Source: Thiemannella venezuelensis
GTDB lineage: Bacteria; Actinomycetota; Actinomycetes; Streptosporangiales; Streptosporangiaceae
DNA length: 64,000 bases
Assembly: GCF_014203605.1 (NCBI RefSeq)
Contig: NZ_JACHJJ010000005.1
Location: 278,455 to 342,454, forward strand
Direction: 5' to 3'
Positions 23,542 to 31,663 of the stretch are shown piece after piece. The notes under the pieces are model-generated. The model saw only the letters and a program-made list of their open reading frames with translations. It had not been told where the DNA came from and ran no database searches. The translations under genes and the position numbers were made by a program. Positions within the stretch are counted from its first letter, which is position 1, and each line of letters starts with the position of its first letter.

Positions 23542-26436
23542 ATGGCCACCGGCGTCTCACCCGCGCGAGCGAGCGGCGATGCCGTCGTCGAGCGTCTGCG
23601 GACCGTGCAGGACCTCTGCGACCGGGGAGAACCCCTCTCGTTGATCATGGATGCGCTGCTCGCCGGAGGGCTGACCCCGGCCGAGCGCAGGCGGTTCGAC
23701 GCCGAGGTGCTGGCCGGTCCGCTCGGCTTCCGGATGGACGTCGCGGTCAAGCGGGGGGCCGCCCGCCGCCGCGAGTTCCTCACCGCGGTCAGGCCCTACC
23801 TCGCCGGGGTCGACCCCAAGGTCAAGCTCGAGCTCCCGGTCGCCCGGCGGCTCGCCTTCCATCTGATCGAGAACCACGGGATCGACGAGCTGGCCGAGGG
23901 CGACGCCCTGAGCAAGCTCGTCACCGCCGCCGCCGAGCCGTCCCGGCGGATCCGCAAGAGCATGCGCTGGTACGCCGACCTGCCGCTCCGCGACCAGATC
24001 CCGGAGCCGCTGTACCGGCTCCGCGCCGCCGACCTCATCCCGGTGACCCAGGTCGAGGACATCTCCTGGGAGGGCGGGCGGCTCCGGATCACCGGCCACG
24101 CCTACCTGGCCGGGCTCTCGGTCCGCAGCCGCCGCTTCAACCGCGCCACCGTCGTGCTGCGCGGCCCCCGCTGGCTGCCCCCGATTCGGCTGCGCACCCG
24201 CCGGATCCACCACCCGGAGGCCACCCACGGCGCCCGCGAGGCGGGCTGCAACTACGACTGGTCGGGGTTCACCGCCGAGCTGTCGCCGTCGGCGCTACGC
24301 TGGCGCGCCGCCCTGCGGGCCGTCGTCCGCGGCGGCAAGCGGCTGCTCCGCCGCCGCGCCACCGTACGCGACACCACCACCTGGCGCGCCGAGATCGTGA
24401 TCTGGAGCCGGGGCGCCCGCGCCGTCGGCCTGCTCCGCGGCCCCTCCAGCGGCCGGACCGAGCGCCCGTCGGGCATGGAGACCCGCCCGCGCTGGTGGAT
24501 CCGGCCCGTCTGGACCTCCGACCGCGCCCTGCAGGTCGTGCTGCAGCCCACCCGGGCCGAGCTGACCGGGGTGCGGCTGGACGGCGAGCGGCTGGAGCTG
24601 AAGGTCTTCCTCCCGGAGAAGAAGGTCGTCAAGGGGCACGCGCGGCTGGACGGCCACCGCATCGCGGCCGACTTCACCCCGGCCGAGGGCGGCACCGAGG
24701 TCGTCGTGCCGCTGGCCGTGTCGTCGCTGCTGTCCGAGCGCGACGGCGGCCGGCTCTGGATCGAGCCCAAGGGCGATCCGGCGGCCCCGGTCATGCTGGG
24801 CGGCGCGCGGGAGAGCCGGACCGTCATCGGCGCGCGGGAGATCACGGTCCTGGGCGACCGGCGCGACCGGGTGGTCATCTCCGCGCACCGGGTCCGCCCG
24901 GTCGTCTCGGCCGCGACCTGGGAGCAGGACGGCTCGCTCACGCTCGAGGGCTCCTATCCCGGTTCGGACCGGGCCGAGCTGACGATCCGCCACCGCAGCG
25001 GGCTGATGTACGCCACCGAGCTGGAGCGCGACGACTCCCGCTTCACGGTACGGCTCACGTCCGCCGCGATGCCCCGCTTCGGGGAGACCGTCCCGCTGGG
25101 CAGCGGGAACTGGAGCATGGCGGTCCGCGAGGCGTCGGGGGAGATCGTCCCGGTCCGGATGGAGCACGAGGCCCTCGGCGCGCTCGACGAGAGCCCGAAG
25201 GCCGTCGACGGCCGCGAGTACCGGCTGATCTCCACCCGGTTCGACGTGCCGGTGCTGGCCGTCGCCGAGGTGCGGCCCGACGACGAGAAGGGGCCGGGCG
25301 GGCTGCACGTCCTGCAGCGCACCTTCTACCCGGCCGAGCGGACCCGCGGGCTGACCGACGCGACCGTCTACGTCGCCTACGACGGGCGGCAGTACGAGGG
25401 CAACGTCCGCGCGATCTACGAGGAGCGGGTGCGCCGGGGAGACGACCGCGAGCACATCTGGATCGTCAAGGACGGCGCGTTCACCCCGCCCGGCTCGCGG
25501 GAGCTGGGGTTCGGCCCGGACATCCGCCCGACCGTGGTCCGCGCCGGAAGCCGGGAGCACTACGCGGTGCTCGCCCGCTCCCGGTACGTGGTGACCAACG
25601 GCTTCCTGCCTCCGTGGTTCCGGGCGCGCGAGGACCAGACGGTCGTGCAGACCTGGCACGGCAGCCCGCTCAAGCGCATGGGCAACGACCTGCCGCACAT
25701 GTCCCGCGACCCGAAGCCGCCGGCCTGGCACCGGCAGGCCGTCGAGGTGCGCGGCTGGGACCTGCTGGTCGCGCAGAGCCCGTGGGCCGTCCCGGTCCTG
25801 CGCAAGGCCTTCGGCTACCAGGGCGAGGTCCTGGAGAGCGGCTACCCGCGCAACGACGTCCTGGCCTCCCCGGACCGCGATGAGCCGGCGGCGCGGGTGC
25901 GCGCCCGGCTGGGCGTGGCCGAGGACGCCAGGCTGGTGCTGTACGCGCCGACGTTCCGCGACTACGACCGGAAGAACGCCTCGCTCAAGCTGGACCTGGC
26001 CGAGGCGCACCGGGTGCTGGGCCCCGGCCACGAGTTCCTGATCCGGGGCCACTCGATGCAGGCGGCGCCCAACATCCCCCGGGGGTTGGGACGTGACGTC
26101 ACCACGTATCCGGACATGGCGGATCTGCTGCTGGTCGCGGACGTGCTGATCACGGACTACTCGTCGGTCATGTTCGACTTCGCCGCGACCGGGCGGCCGA
26201 TGGTGTTCTTCACCTACGACCTGCAGCGCTACTCGGCCAAGCGCGGTCTCTACCTCGACCTGGCGGCCGAGGCCCCCGGCCCGCTGCTGTCCACCGGCGC
26301 CGAGGTGATCGAGGCGCTGCGGACGATCGACGAGGTGGCCGCCGCCCACGCCGACCGCTACGAGCACTTCAGGCGCGTCTACGCGCCCCGCGACGACGGC
26401 AAGGCCACTGCCAGGCTCGTCGACCACGTCTTCTGA
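23542..26436 (+). CDS. CDP-glycerol glycerophosphotransferase-family protein, long N-terminus
   Basis: A 964-residue protein. The last 360 residues form the TagB/TagF-type GT-B polymerase domain: VVTNGFLPPWF, TWHGSPLKRMG (near 704), ESGYPRNDVL, LVLYAPTFRDY, LIRGHS, and ITDYSSVMFDF (near 870). The first about 600 residues are basic and beta-rich and match nothing I can name; they include FLTAVRPYLAGVDPKVKLELPVARR and several IgG-like strand patterns. Likely role: transfer or polymerisation of glycerol-phosphate or a polyol-phosphate on a wall polymer. Other teichoic-acid genes are absent here. ATG at 23542 after a GAAAGG-like site. Confidence 0.85.
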   Translation: MATGVSPARASGDAVVERLRTVQDLCDRGEPLSLIMDALLAGGLTPAERRRFDAEVLAGPLGFRMDVAVKRGAARRREFLTAVRPYLAGVDPKVKLELPVARRLAFHLIENHGIDELAEGDALSKLVTAAAEPSRRIRKSMRWYADLPLRDQIPEPLYRLRAADLIPVTQVEDISWEGGRLRITGHAYLAGLSVRSRRFNRATVVLRGPRWLPPIRLRTRRIHHPEATHGAREAGCNYDWSGFTAELSPSALRWRAALRAVVRGGKRLLRRRATVRDTTTWRAEIVIWSRGARAVGLLRGPSSGRTERPSGMETRPRWWIRPVWTSDRALQVVLQPTRAELTGVRLDGERLELKVFLPEKKVVKGHARLDGHRIAADFTPAEGGTEVVVPLAVSSLLSERDGGRLWIEPKGDPAAPVMLGGARESRTVIGAREITVLGDRRDRVVISAHRVRPVVSAATWEQDGSLTLEGSYPGSDRAELTIRHRSGLMYATELERDDSRFTVRLTSAAMPRFGETVPLGSGNWSMAVREASGEIVPVRMEHEALGALDESPKAVDGREYRLISTRFDVPVLAVAEVRPDDEKGPGGLHVLQRTFYPAERTRGLTDATVYVAYDGRQYEGNVRAIYEERVRRGDDREHIWIVKDGAFTPPGSRELGFGPDIRPTVVRAGSREHYAVLARSRYVVTNGFLPPWFRAREDQTVVQTWHGSPLKRMGNDLPHMSRDPKPPAWHRQAVEVRGWDLLVAQSPWAVPVLRKAFGYQGEVLESGYPRNDVLASPDRDEPAARVRARLGVAEDARLVLYAPTFRDYDRKNASLKLDLAEAHRVLGPGHEFLIRGHSMQAAPNIPRGLGRDVTTYPDMADLLLVADVLITDYSSVMFDFAATGRPMVFFTYDLQRYSAKRGLYLDLAAEAPGPLLSTGAEVIEALRTIDEVAAAHADRYEHFRRVYAPRDDGKATARLVDHVF

Positions 26437-26469
26437 GCGCGGCGGGCGGTCCGGCGGGGAAAGAAATGT

Positions 26470-26490
26470 TAAAGAAACTTTCCAATTAGG
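26470..26490 (+). promoter_or_regulatory. Candidate operator upstream of the GH20 gene
   Basis: An AT-rich island with the short palindrome GAAACTTTC, 36 bp before the ATG at 26527 and in an otherwise GC-rich gap. Similar AAACTTTC-type elements stand before secreted glycosidase genes of actinomycetes in my memory, but I cannot name the binder with certainty. Confidence 0.4.
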
Positions 26491-26526
26491 GTTCCCCCAC
26501 CGGGTCGGTGATGATCTGATTCGGTC

Positions 26527-28122
26527 ATGAGATGGCGCGCACCTCTCGTCACCGCCCTGGCCGCCGCCGTGCTCTCCGCGGGAGCGTGCTCCGGCGCGGA
26601 CGGGGACGCCGGGGGAGCCCCGCACGGCCTGGTGCCGCTCCCCGCCGAGGTCGTCTACCGGGGGGCCGGGTTCACGATCCCCGCGGACCTCGTGATCACC
26701 GCGCCGCCGGAGGCCGCGGGGGCGGCCGGGCAGCTGGCGGCCGCCGTACGGGAGGCGACCGGGCGGGCGCCGCGCACCGGGGAGGGCGGGGCCGTCCGCC
26801 TGGAGCTCACCGGCGGCGGGAGTCCCGGCCCGGGACCGGGAGGGGCCGCGGGTCCGGAGGCGGTCCTCGAAGGGCCCGAGGCCGAGGCGTACGAGCTCAC
26901 CGTGGACTCCGGCGGGGTCCGGATCCGGGCGGCGCGGCCGGTGGGGCTCTTCCGCGGCGTGCAGACGCTCGGGCAGCTGCTCCCGGCGACCGGCCCGGCC
27001 CGGGCGTCCGGGACGACCGGGGTGACGCTGCCCGGGGTGCGGATCGCCGACCGGCCGCGGTTCGCCTGGCGCGGCGCGATGCTGGACGTCGCCCGGCACT
27101 TCTTCACGGTGGAGGAGGTCAAGCGCTACATCGACCTCGTCTCGGCCTACAAGATCAACGTCCTCCACCTGCACCTCAGCGACGACCAGGGCTGGCGGCT
27201 GGCGATCGCCGGACGGCCGGAGCTGACGGAGGCCGGCGGCGCCACCGAGGTCGGCGGCGGGCCCGGCGGCTTCTACACCGAGCAGGACTACCGGGAGATC
27301 GTCGCCCACGCGCGGGAGCGCTTCGTCGAGGTCGTGCCCGAGATCGACATGCCGGGCCACGTGAACGCGGCGCTGACCGCCGACCCGGAGCTGAGCTGCG
27401 ACGGCCGCCGGCGCGAGCCGTACACCGGGACCGACGTCGGGTTCAGCGCGCTGTGCGTGGGCACGCCCGCCGTGGACCGGTTCGTGGCCGACGTGGTCGG
27501 GGAGCTGGCCCGCATGACTCCCGGCCCCTACCTGCACATCGGCGGGGACGAGGTCTCCGAGCTCGCCCCGGAGCGGTACGACCGGTTCGTCGAGCGGGCG
27601 CAGGAGCTGGTCGGGGCGGCGGGCAAGCGGGCGGTCGGGTGGCAGGAGATCGGCGGCTCGCGGCTCGCGCCGGGCACCGTCACCCAGTACTGGCAGACCG
27701 GCCGCACGCCCGAGGAGGCGCTGAGCGCCGTACGGCAGGGCGGGAGACTGGTCATGTCCCCGGCCTCGCGGACCTACCTGGACATGAAGTACGACTCCGG
27801 GACCCGCCTCGGGCTGCGCTGGGCCGGGCTCATCGAGATCGAGGACGCCTACGACTGGGACCCGGCGGCGATGATTCCCGGGGTCGGGGACGGCCAGGTG
27901 CTCGGCGTGGAGGCGCCGCTCTGGACCGAGACCGCCGAGACGATGGACGACCTGGAGTACCTGGCGTTCCCGCGGCTCCCGGCGGTCGCCGAGGTGGCCT
28001 GGACGCCGCAGCGGGCCAGGGACTTCGACGGCTTCGCGGCCCGCCTGGCCGGGCACGGGCCCCGCTGGGCCGCGCTGGGCGTGGACTTCCACCGGTCCGG
28101 GGCGGTGGCCTGGCCCGGCTGA
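26527..28122 (+). CDS. Beta-N-acetylhexosaminidase (GH20), lipoprotein
   Basis: A 531-residue exported enzyme. N-terminal signal with a lipobox-like LSAGAC, so a lipid-anchored exoenzyme. A GH20b-like domain (res 35-180) precedes the TIM-barrel catalytic domain, seen as FAWRGAMLDVARHFF, VLHLHLSDDQGWR, and the catalytic pair D341-E342 in HIGGDEV. It removes terminal GlcNAc or GalNAc from chitin or wall fragments using substrate-assisted catalysis. No Shine-Dalgarno is seen before ATG 26527. GlcNAc release would feed wall recycling or chitin use. Confidence 0.93.
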   Translation: MRWRAPLVTALAAAVLSAGACSGADGDAGGAPHGLVPLPAEVVYRGAGFTIPADLVITAPPEAAGAAGQLAAAVREATGRAPRTGEGGAVRLELTGGGSPGPGPGGAAGPEAVLEGPEAEAYELTVDSGGVRIRAARPVGLFRGVQTLGQLLPATGPARASGTTGVTLPGVRIADRPRFAWRGAMLDVARHFFTVEEVKRYIDLVSAYKINVLHLHLSDDQGWRLAIAGRPELTEAGGATEVGGGPGGFYTEQDYREIVAHARERFVEVVPEIDMPGHVNAALTADPELSCDGRRREPYTGTDVGFSALCVGTPAVDRFVADVVGELARMTPGPYLHIGGDEVSELAPERYDRFVERAQELVGAAGKRAVGWQEIGGSRLAPGTVTQYWQTGRTPEEALSAVRQGGRLVMSPASRTYLDMKYDSGTRLGLRWAGLIEIEDAYDWDPAAMIPGVGDGQVLGVEAPLWTETAETMDDLEYLAFPRLPAVAEVAWTPQRARDFDGFAARLAGHGPRWAALGVDFHRSGAVAWPG

Positions 28123-28188
28123 CCTGCCCGGACCCCTTCCCCGTCATGCCGTGCGGGCGGACTCGGCACGATCACTGCCCGGGATCTG

Positions 28189-31100
28189 GTGGAATGGCGA
28201 GTTGTGAGTGGTCAGGGCTGGCGGCTGGTGCGTCGCGGGGGTGCGGGGAGAGCCGTGGCCCCCGTGCTCGACGAGCACCAGCGGGCGGTCGTGGCCCATG
28301 GGAGCGGCCCCCTGCTCGTCCTGGCGGGCCCCGGCACCGGCAAGACCACCACGATCGTGGAGACCGTGGTCGACCGGGTCGAGCGCCGGGGGACGGACCC
28401 CGAGCGGGTGCTGGTCCTCACCTTCAGCCGCAGGGCCGCCGACGAGCTGCGCGGGCGGATCACCGCCCGGCTCCGCCGCACCACCAGGACGCCGCTCGCG
28501 CTCACCTTCCACAGCTACGCCTACGCCCTGCTCCGCCGCGAGGCGGTGCTGGCCGGGGGGCCCGCGCCCCGGCTGCTCACCGGCCCCGAGCAGCTTCTGG
28601 AGATCCGCCGCATGCTCCTGGGCGAGCTGGAGGACGGCGGGCTGCACTGGCCGGACGACATGCGCGAGGCGCTCAAGACCCGCGGGTTCGCCCAGGAGCT
28701 GCGCGACTTCATCGCCCGCGCCGCCGAACGCGGCCTGGACGGGCAGGGCCTGGCCGCGCTCGGCCGCCGCCACGGCCGCGCCGACTGGGCCGCGGCCGGG
28801 CGGTTCACCGACCGCTACCTGGACCGCTTCGACCTCGACCCCGACCCGGTGCTCGACTACTCCGAACTGATCCGCGCCGCCGCGGGCCTGCTCGCCGACC
28901 ACGACGTACGGCAGCGCGAGCGCTCGGCCTACGACGTCGTCCTCGTGGACGAGTACCAGGACACCGACCCCGCCCAGGAGGCCCTGCTCCAGAGGCTCGC
29001 CGGCGAGGGCCGCGACCTCATCGCGGTCGGCGACCCGGACCAGTCGATCTACGGCTTCCGCGGCGCCGACGTCCACGGGATCATGGACTTCCCCGACCGG
29101 TTCCGCGACACCGCCGGGCGGGAGGCCCCGATCATCGCGCTGCGGACCTGCCGGCGCAGCGGTCCCGCGCTGCTGGCCGCCACCCGGCGCGTCGCCGCCC
29201 GCCTGCCCGCCGTCCCCGGCGGCGCCGCGCACCGCGACCTGACGGCGCTCGCGGAGGCCGAGCACGGGGACGTCCGGGCCGTGGTGGCCGACAGCCCCAC
29301 CCAGGAGGCGGCGATCGTCGCCGACACCCTGCGCCGCGCCAACCTGCTCGACGGCGTCCCGTGGTCGCGGATGGCCGTGCTGGTCCGGTCGGCGACCCGG
29401 CAGGTGCCGCTGCTGCGCCGGGCGCTGGTCGCCGCCGGGGTGCCGGTCGTGGTGGGCGGTGGCGGGGTGCCGCTGATCCAGGAGCCGGGCGTGCGCCCGC
29501 TGATCCGGCTGATCCAGGTGGCGCTCCACCCGGAGACCCTCGACGAGGGCACGGCCGAGGAACTGCTGACCGGCGCCCTCGGAGGCACCGACATGATCGG
29601 GGTGCGCCGCCTGCGCCGCGCGCTGCGCGTCGCCGAGCACGAGGCCATGACGCTCCCGGCGGAGATCGAGGAGCCCGGCCCCGAGGGCGGCGTCCAGGAC
29701 GCTCCCGAGACGTCCGGAGCACCCGTGCCGGAACCGTCCGGTCCCGCCGGTTCCGGGACCCCCGAGCCCGAGCCGTTCACGCCCGGTCCGGGGTCCGCCG
29801 ATCAGGAGGCGCCCGCCCCCCGGGCTCCCGGCGGCAGGCCGAGGTCCTCCGGGGAACTGCTCGTCGCGGCGCTCAAGGACGCGCGGGAGCTGGTCCTGGT
29901 GGAGCCGCACATCGCGCTCCCCGCCGAGCGGCTCGCCCGGCTGATCGCCGCCGCCACCGAGGCCGTACGGCGGGGCGGCACGGCCGAGGACGCGCTCTGG
30001 GCCGTCTGGCAGCTCACCGGCCTCGCCGAGAAGTGGAGCGACACGAGCGCCGCGGGCGGGCACCGGGGCCGGCAGGCCGACCGCGACCTGGACGCCGTCA
30101 TGGTGCTGTTCGACCGGGCGGCCAAGTTCGTCGACCGGCTGCCGCACGCGGGCGTCGACGTGTTCGTGCAGGACCTGGTCTCCCAGGAGATCCCCGAGGA
30201 CTCCCTGGCCGCGCGGGCGCCCGAGAGCGACGCGGTGCACGTCATGACCGCCCACAGCGCCAAGGGCCTGGAGTGGGACCTCGTGGTCGTCGCCGGGGTC
30301 CAGGAGGGGACCTGGCCCGACCTGCGGCCGCGCGGGTCGGTGCTGAGCACCGACGACATGTGCGCCCGGGCGGAGGGCTCCGGGCACGAGAACCCGGCCG
30401 CGGTCCACGCCGCGCTCGCCTCCCAGCTGCTGGCCGAGGAGCGCCGCCTGTTCTACGTGGCCGCGACCAGGGCCCGGACCCGGCTCGTCGTCACCGCCGT
30501 GGGCGGGGAGGACGTCGAGGAGCGGCCGTCGAGGTTCCTTACCGAGCTGGTACCCGGCACGGGAGAGGAGGCGGCGGCCGTCGACGACCGGTCCCGCTGG
30601 CTGACCATGCCCGCGCTGGTGGCCGACCTGCGCGCGGCGGTGTGCGACCCGACCCGGCCGGAGCCCCTGCGCAGGGCCGCCGCCGGGCACCTGGCCCGGC
30701 TGGCCGCGGAGGGCGTGCAGGGCGCCCACCCCGACGAGTGGTACGCCCTCACCCCGATCTCCGACGACCGCCCGCTCGGCTGGCCCGACGACGTCGTGCG
30801 GATCTCGCCCTCGGCGGTGGAGAGCTTCACCAAGTGCGGCCTGCGCTGGCTGCTGGAGACCTCCGTGGGCGCGGGCGGCACCGACGTGGCCCGCGGCCTG
30901 GGCACGGTCGTCCACGCGCTGGCCGTGCTCGCCGCGGACGGCATGCCCAGCGAGGAGACCCTCGCCAAGCACCTGGACAAGGTCTGGGACGAGCTGGACT
31001 TCGGCGGTGTCTGGTACAACCGCAAGCAGCGCCGCGTCGCCGAGAAGATGATCGCCAGGTTCGTCGAGTGGCACAGGGAGAACCCCCGCACCCTGGTCGC

Positions 31101-31551
31101 CACCGAGGAGTCCTTCGTCGCGATGGTCACCGAGGGCGTGCAGATCAAGGGCCGGGTGGACCGGATCGAGCGCGACGGGCAGGGCCGCGCCGTGATCATC
31201 GACATCAAGACCGGCGGGAGCAAGCCCTCCGACGCCGACCTCGAACGCCACCCCCAGCTCGGCGTCTACCAGCTCGCCGCGCTGCTCGGCGCCTTCCAGC
31301 GGTACGGCATGACCGAGCCCGGGGGCGCCGCCCTCGTCCAGGTCGGCAACGCCGCGGGCAAGGACGCCAGGGAGCAGATCCAGCGCCCCCTGTCGGACGA
31401 CCCCGAGCCCGGCTGGGCCCACGACATGGTGGACACCGTGGCGCGGGGCATGTCCCTGCCCTTCTTCCACGCCAAGGTCAACGACGGCTGCCGCACCTGC
31501 GCCGCGCGGGCGAGCTGCCCGGTCAACGAGAGCGGGGGCCAGGTGTGCTGA
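28189..31551 (+). CDS. adnA: AdnA-like UvrD/RecB-family helicase-nuclease
   Basis: A 1120-residue SF1 helicase with a C-terminal nuclease. Walker A GPGTGKTT (res 47-54), motif Ia LTFSRRAADELR, motif II VDEYQDTD, motif III GDPDQSIYGFRGAD, motif V TAHSAKGLEWD, motif VI LFYVAATRARTR. The nuclease has GRVDRIER, IIDIKTGG, QLGVYQLAALL and four Cys (CGLRW; CRTCAARASC) of Fe-S type. A Pro/Glu-rich linker lies near 490-555. By order and pairing it is AdnA; with AdnB it resects double-strand breaks. GTG 28189 is used; GTG 28204 is possible. Confidence 0.88.
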   Translation: MEWRVVSGQGWRLVRRGGAGRAVAPVLDEHQRAVVAHGSGPLLVLAGPGTGKTTTIVETVVDRVERRGTDPERVLVLTFSRRAADELRGRITARLRRTTRTPLALTFHSYAYALLRREAVLAGGPAPRLLTGPEQLLEIRRMLLGELEDGGLHWPDDMREALKTRGFAQELRDFIARAAERGLDGQGLAALGRRHGRADWAAAGRFTDRYLDRFDLDPDPVLDYSELIRAAAGLLADHDVRQRERSAYDVVLVDEYQDTDPAQEALLQRLAGEGRDLIAVGDPDQSIYGFRGADVHGIMDFPDRFRDTAGREAPIIALRTCRRSGPALLAATRRVAARLPAVPGGAAHRDLTALAEAEHGDVRAVVADSPTQEAAIVADTLRRANLLDGVPWSRMAVLVRSATRQVPLLRRALVAAGVPVVVGGGGVPLIQEPGVRPLIRLIQVALHPETLDEGTAEELLTGALGGTDMIGVRRLRRALRVAEHEAMTLPAEIEEPGPEGGVQDAPETSGAPVPEPSGPAGSGTPEPEPFTPGPGSADQEAPAPRAPGGRPRSSGELLVAALKDARELVLVEPHIALPAERLARLIAAATEAVRRGGTAEDALWAVWQLTGLAEKWSDTSAAGGHRGRQADRDLDAVMVLFDRAAKFVDRLPHAGVDVFVQDLVSQEIPEDSLAARAPESDAVHVMTAHSAKGLEWDLVVVAGVQEGTWPDLRPRGSVLSTDDMCARAEGSGHENPAAVHAALASQLLAEERRLFYVAATRARTRLVVTAVGGEDVEERPSRFLTELVPGTGEEAAAVDDRSRWLTMPALVADLRAAVCDPTRPEPLRRAAAGHLARLAAEGVQGAHPDEWYALTPISDDRPLGWPDDVVRISPSAVESFTKCGLRWLLETSVGAGGTDVARGLGTVVHALAVLAADGMPSEETLAKHLDKVWDELDFGGVWYNRKQRRVAEKMIARFVEWHRENPRTLVATEESFVAMVTEGVQIKGRVDRIERDGQGRAVIIDIKTGGSKPSDADLERHPQLGVYQLAALLGAFQRYGMTEPGGAALVQVGNAAGKDAREQIQRPLSDDPEPGWAHDMVDTVARGMSLPFFHAKVNDGCRTCAARASCPVNESGGQVC

Positions 31552-31626
31552 GCCGTGCCGTGTCCCGCCGTGCCGTGTCCCGCCGTGCCGTGTCCCGCCG
31601 TGCCGCGCGGGGCCGTGCCGCATCCT
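31552..31626. repeat. 15-bp minisatellite between adnA and adnB
   Basis: Three perfect copies of GCCGTGCCGTGTCCC (31552, 31567, 31582), then two degenerate copies (to 31626) and further GCCGTG fragments to about 31650. It starts at the base after the adnA stop codon and fills the gap to the adnB ribosome-binding site. Confidence 0.95.
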
Positions 31627-31663
31627 GCCGTGTCCTGCCGTGCCGTACCGATGGAGGCCGGGG

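Noticed and set aside
24295..28092. A minus-strand open frame of 1265 codons
   Set aside because: Covers the CDP-glycerol transferase and GH20 genes in antisense. Composition typical of GC shadow.
31552..31650. CRISPR-like array
   Set aside because: The 15-bp units are contiguous without spacers, so a minisatellite.
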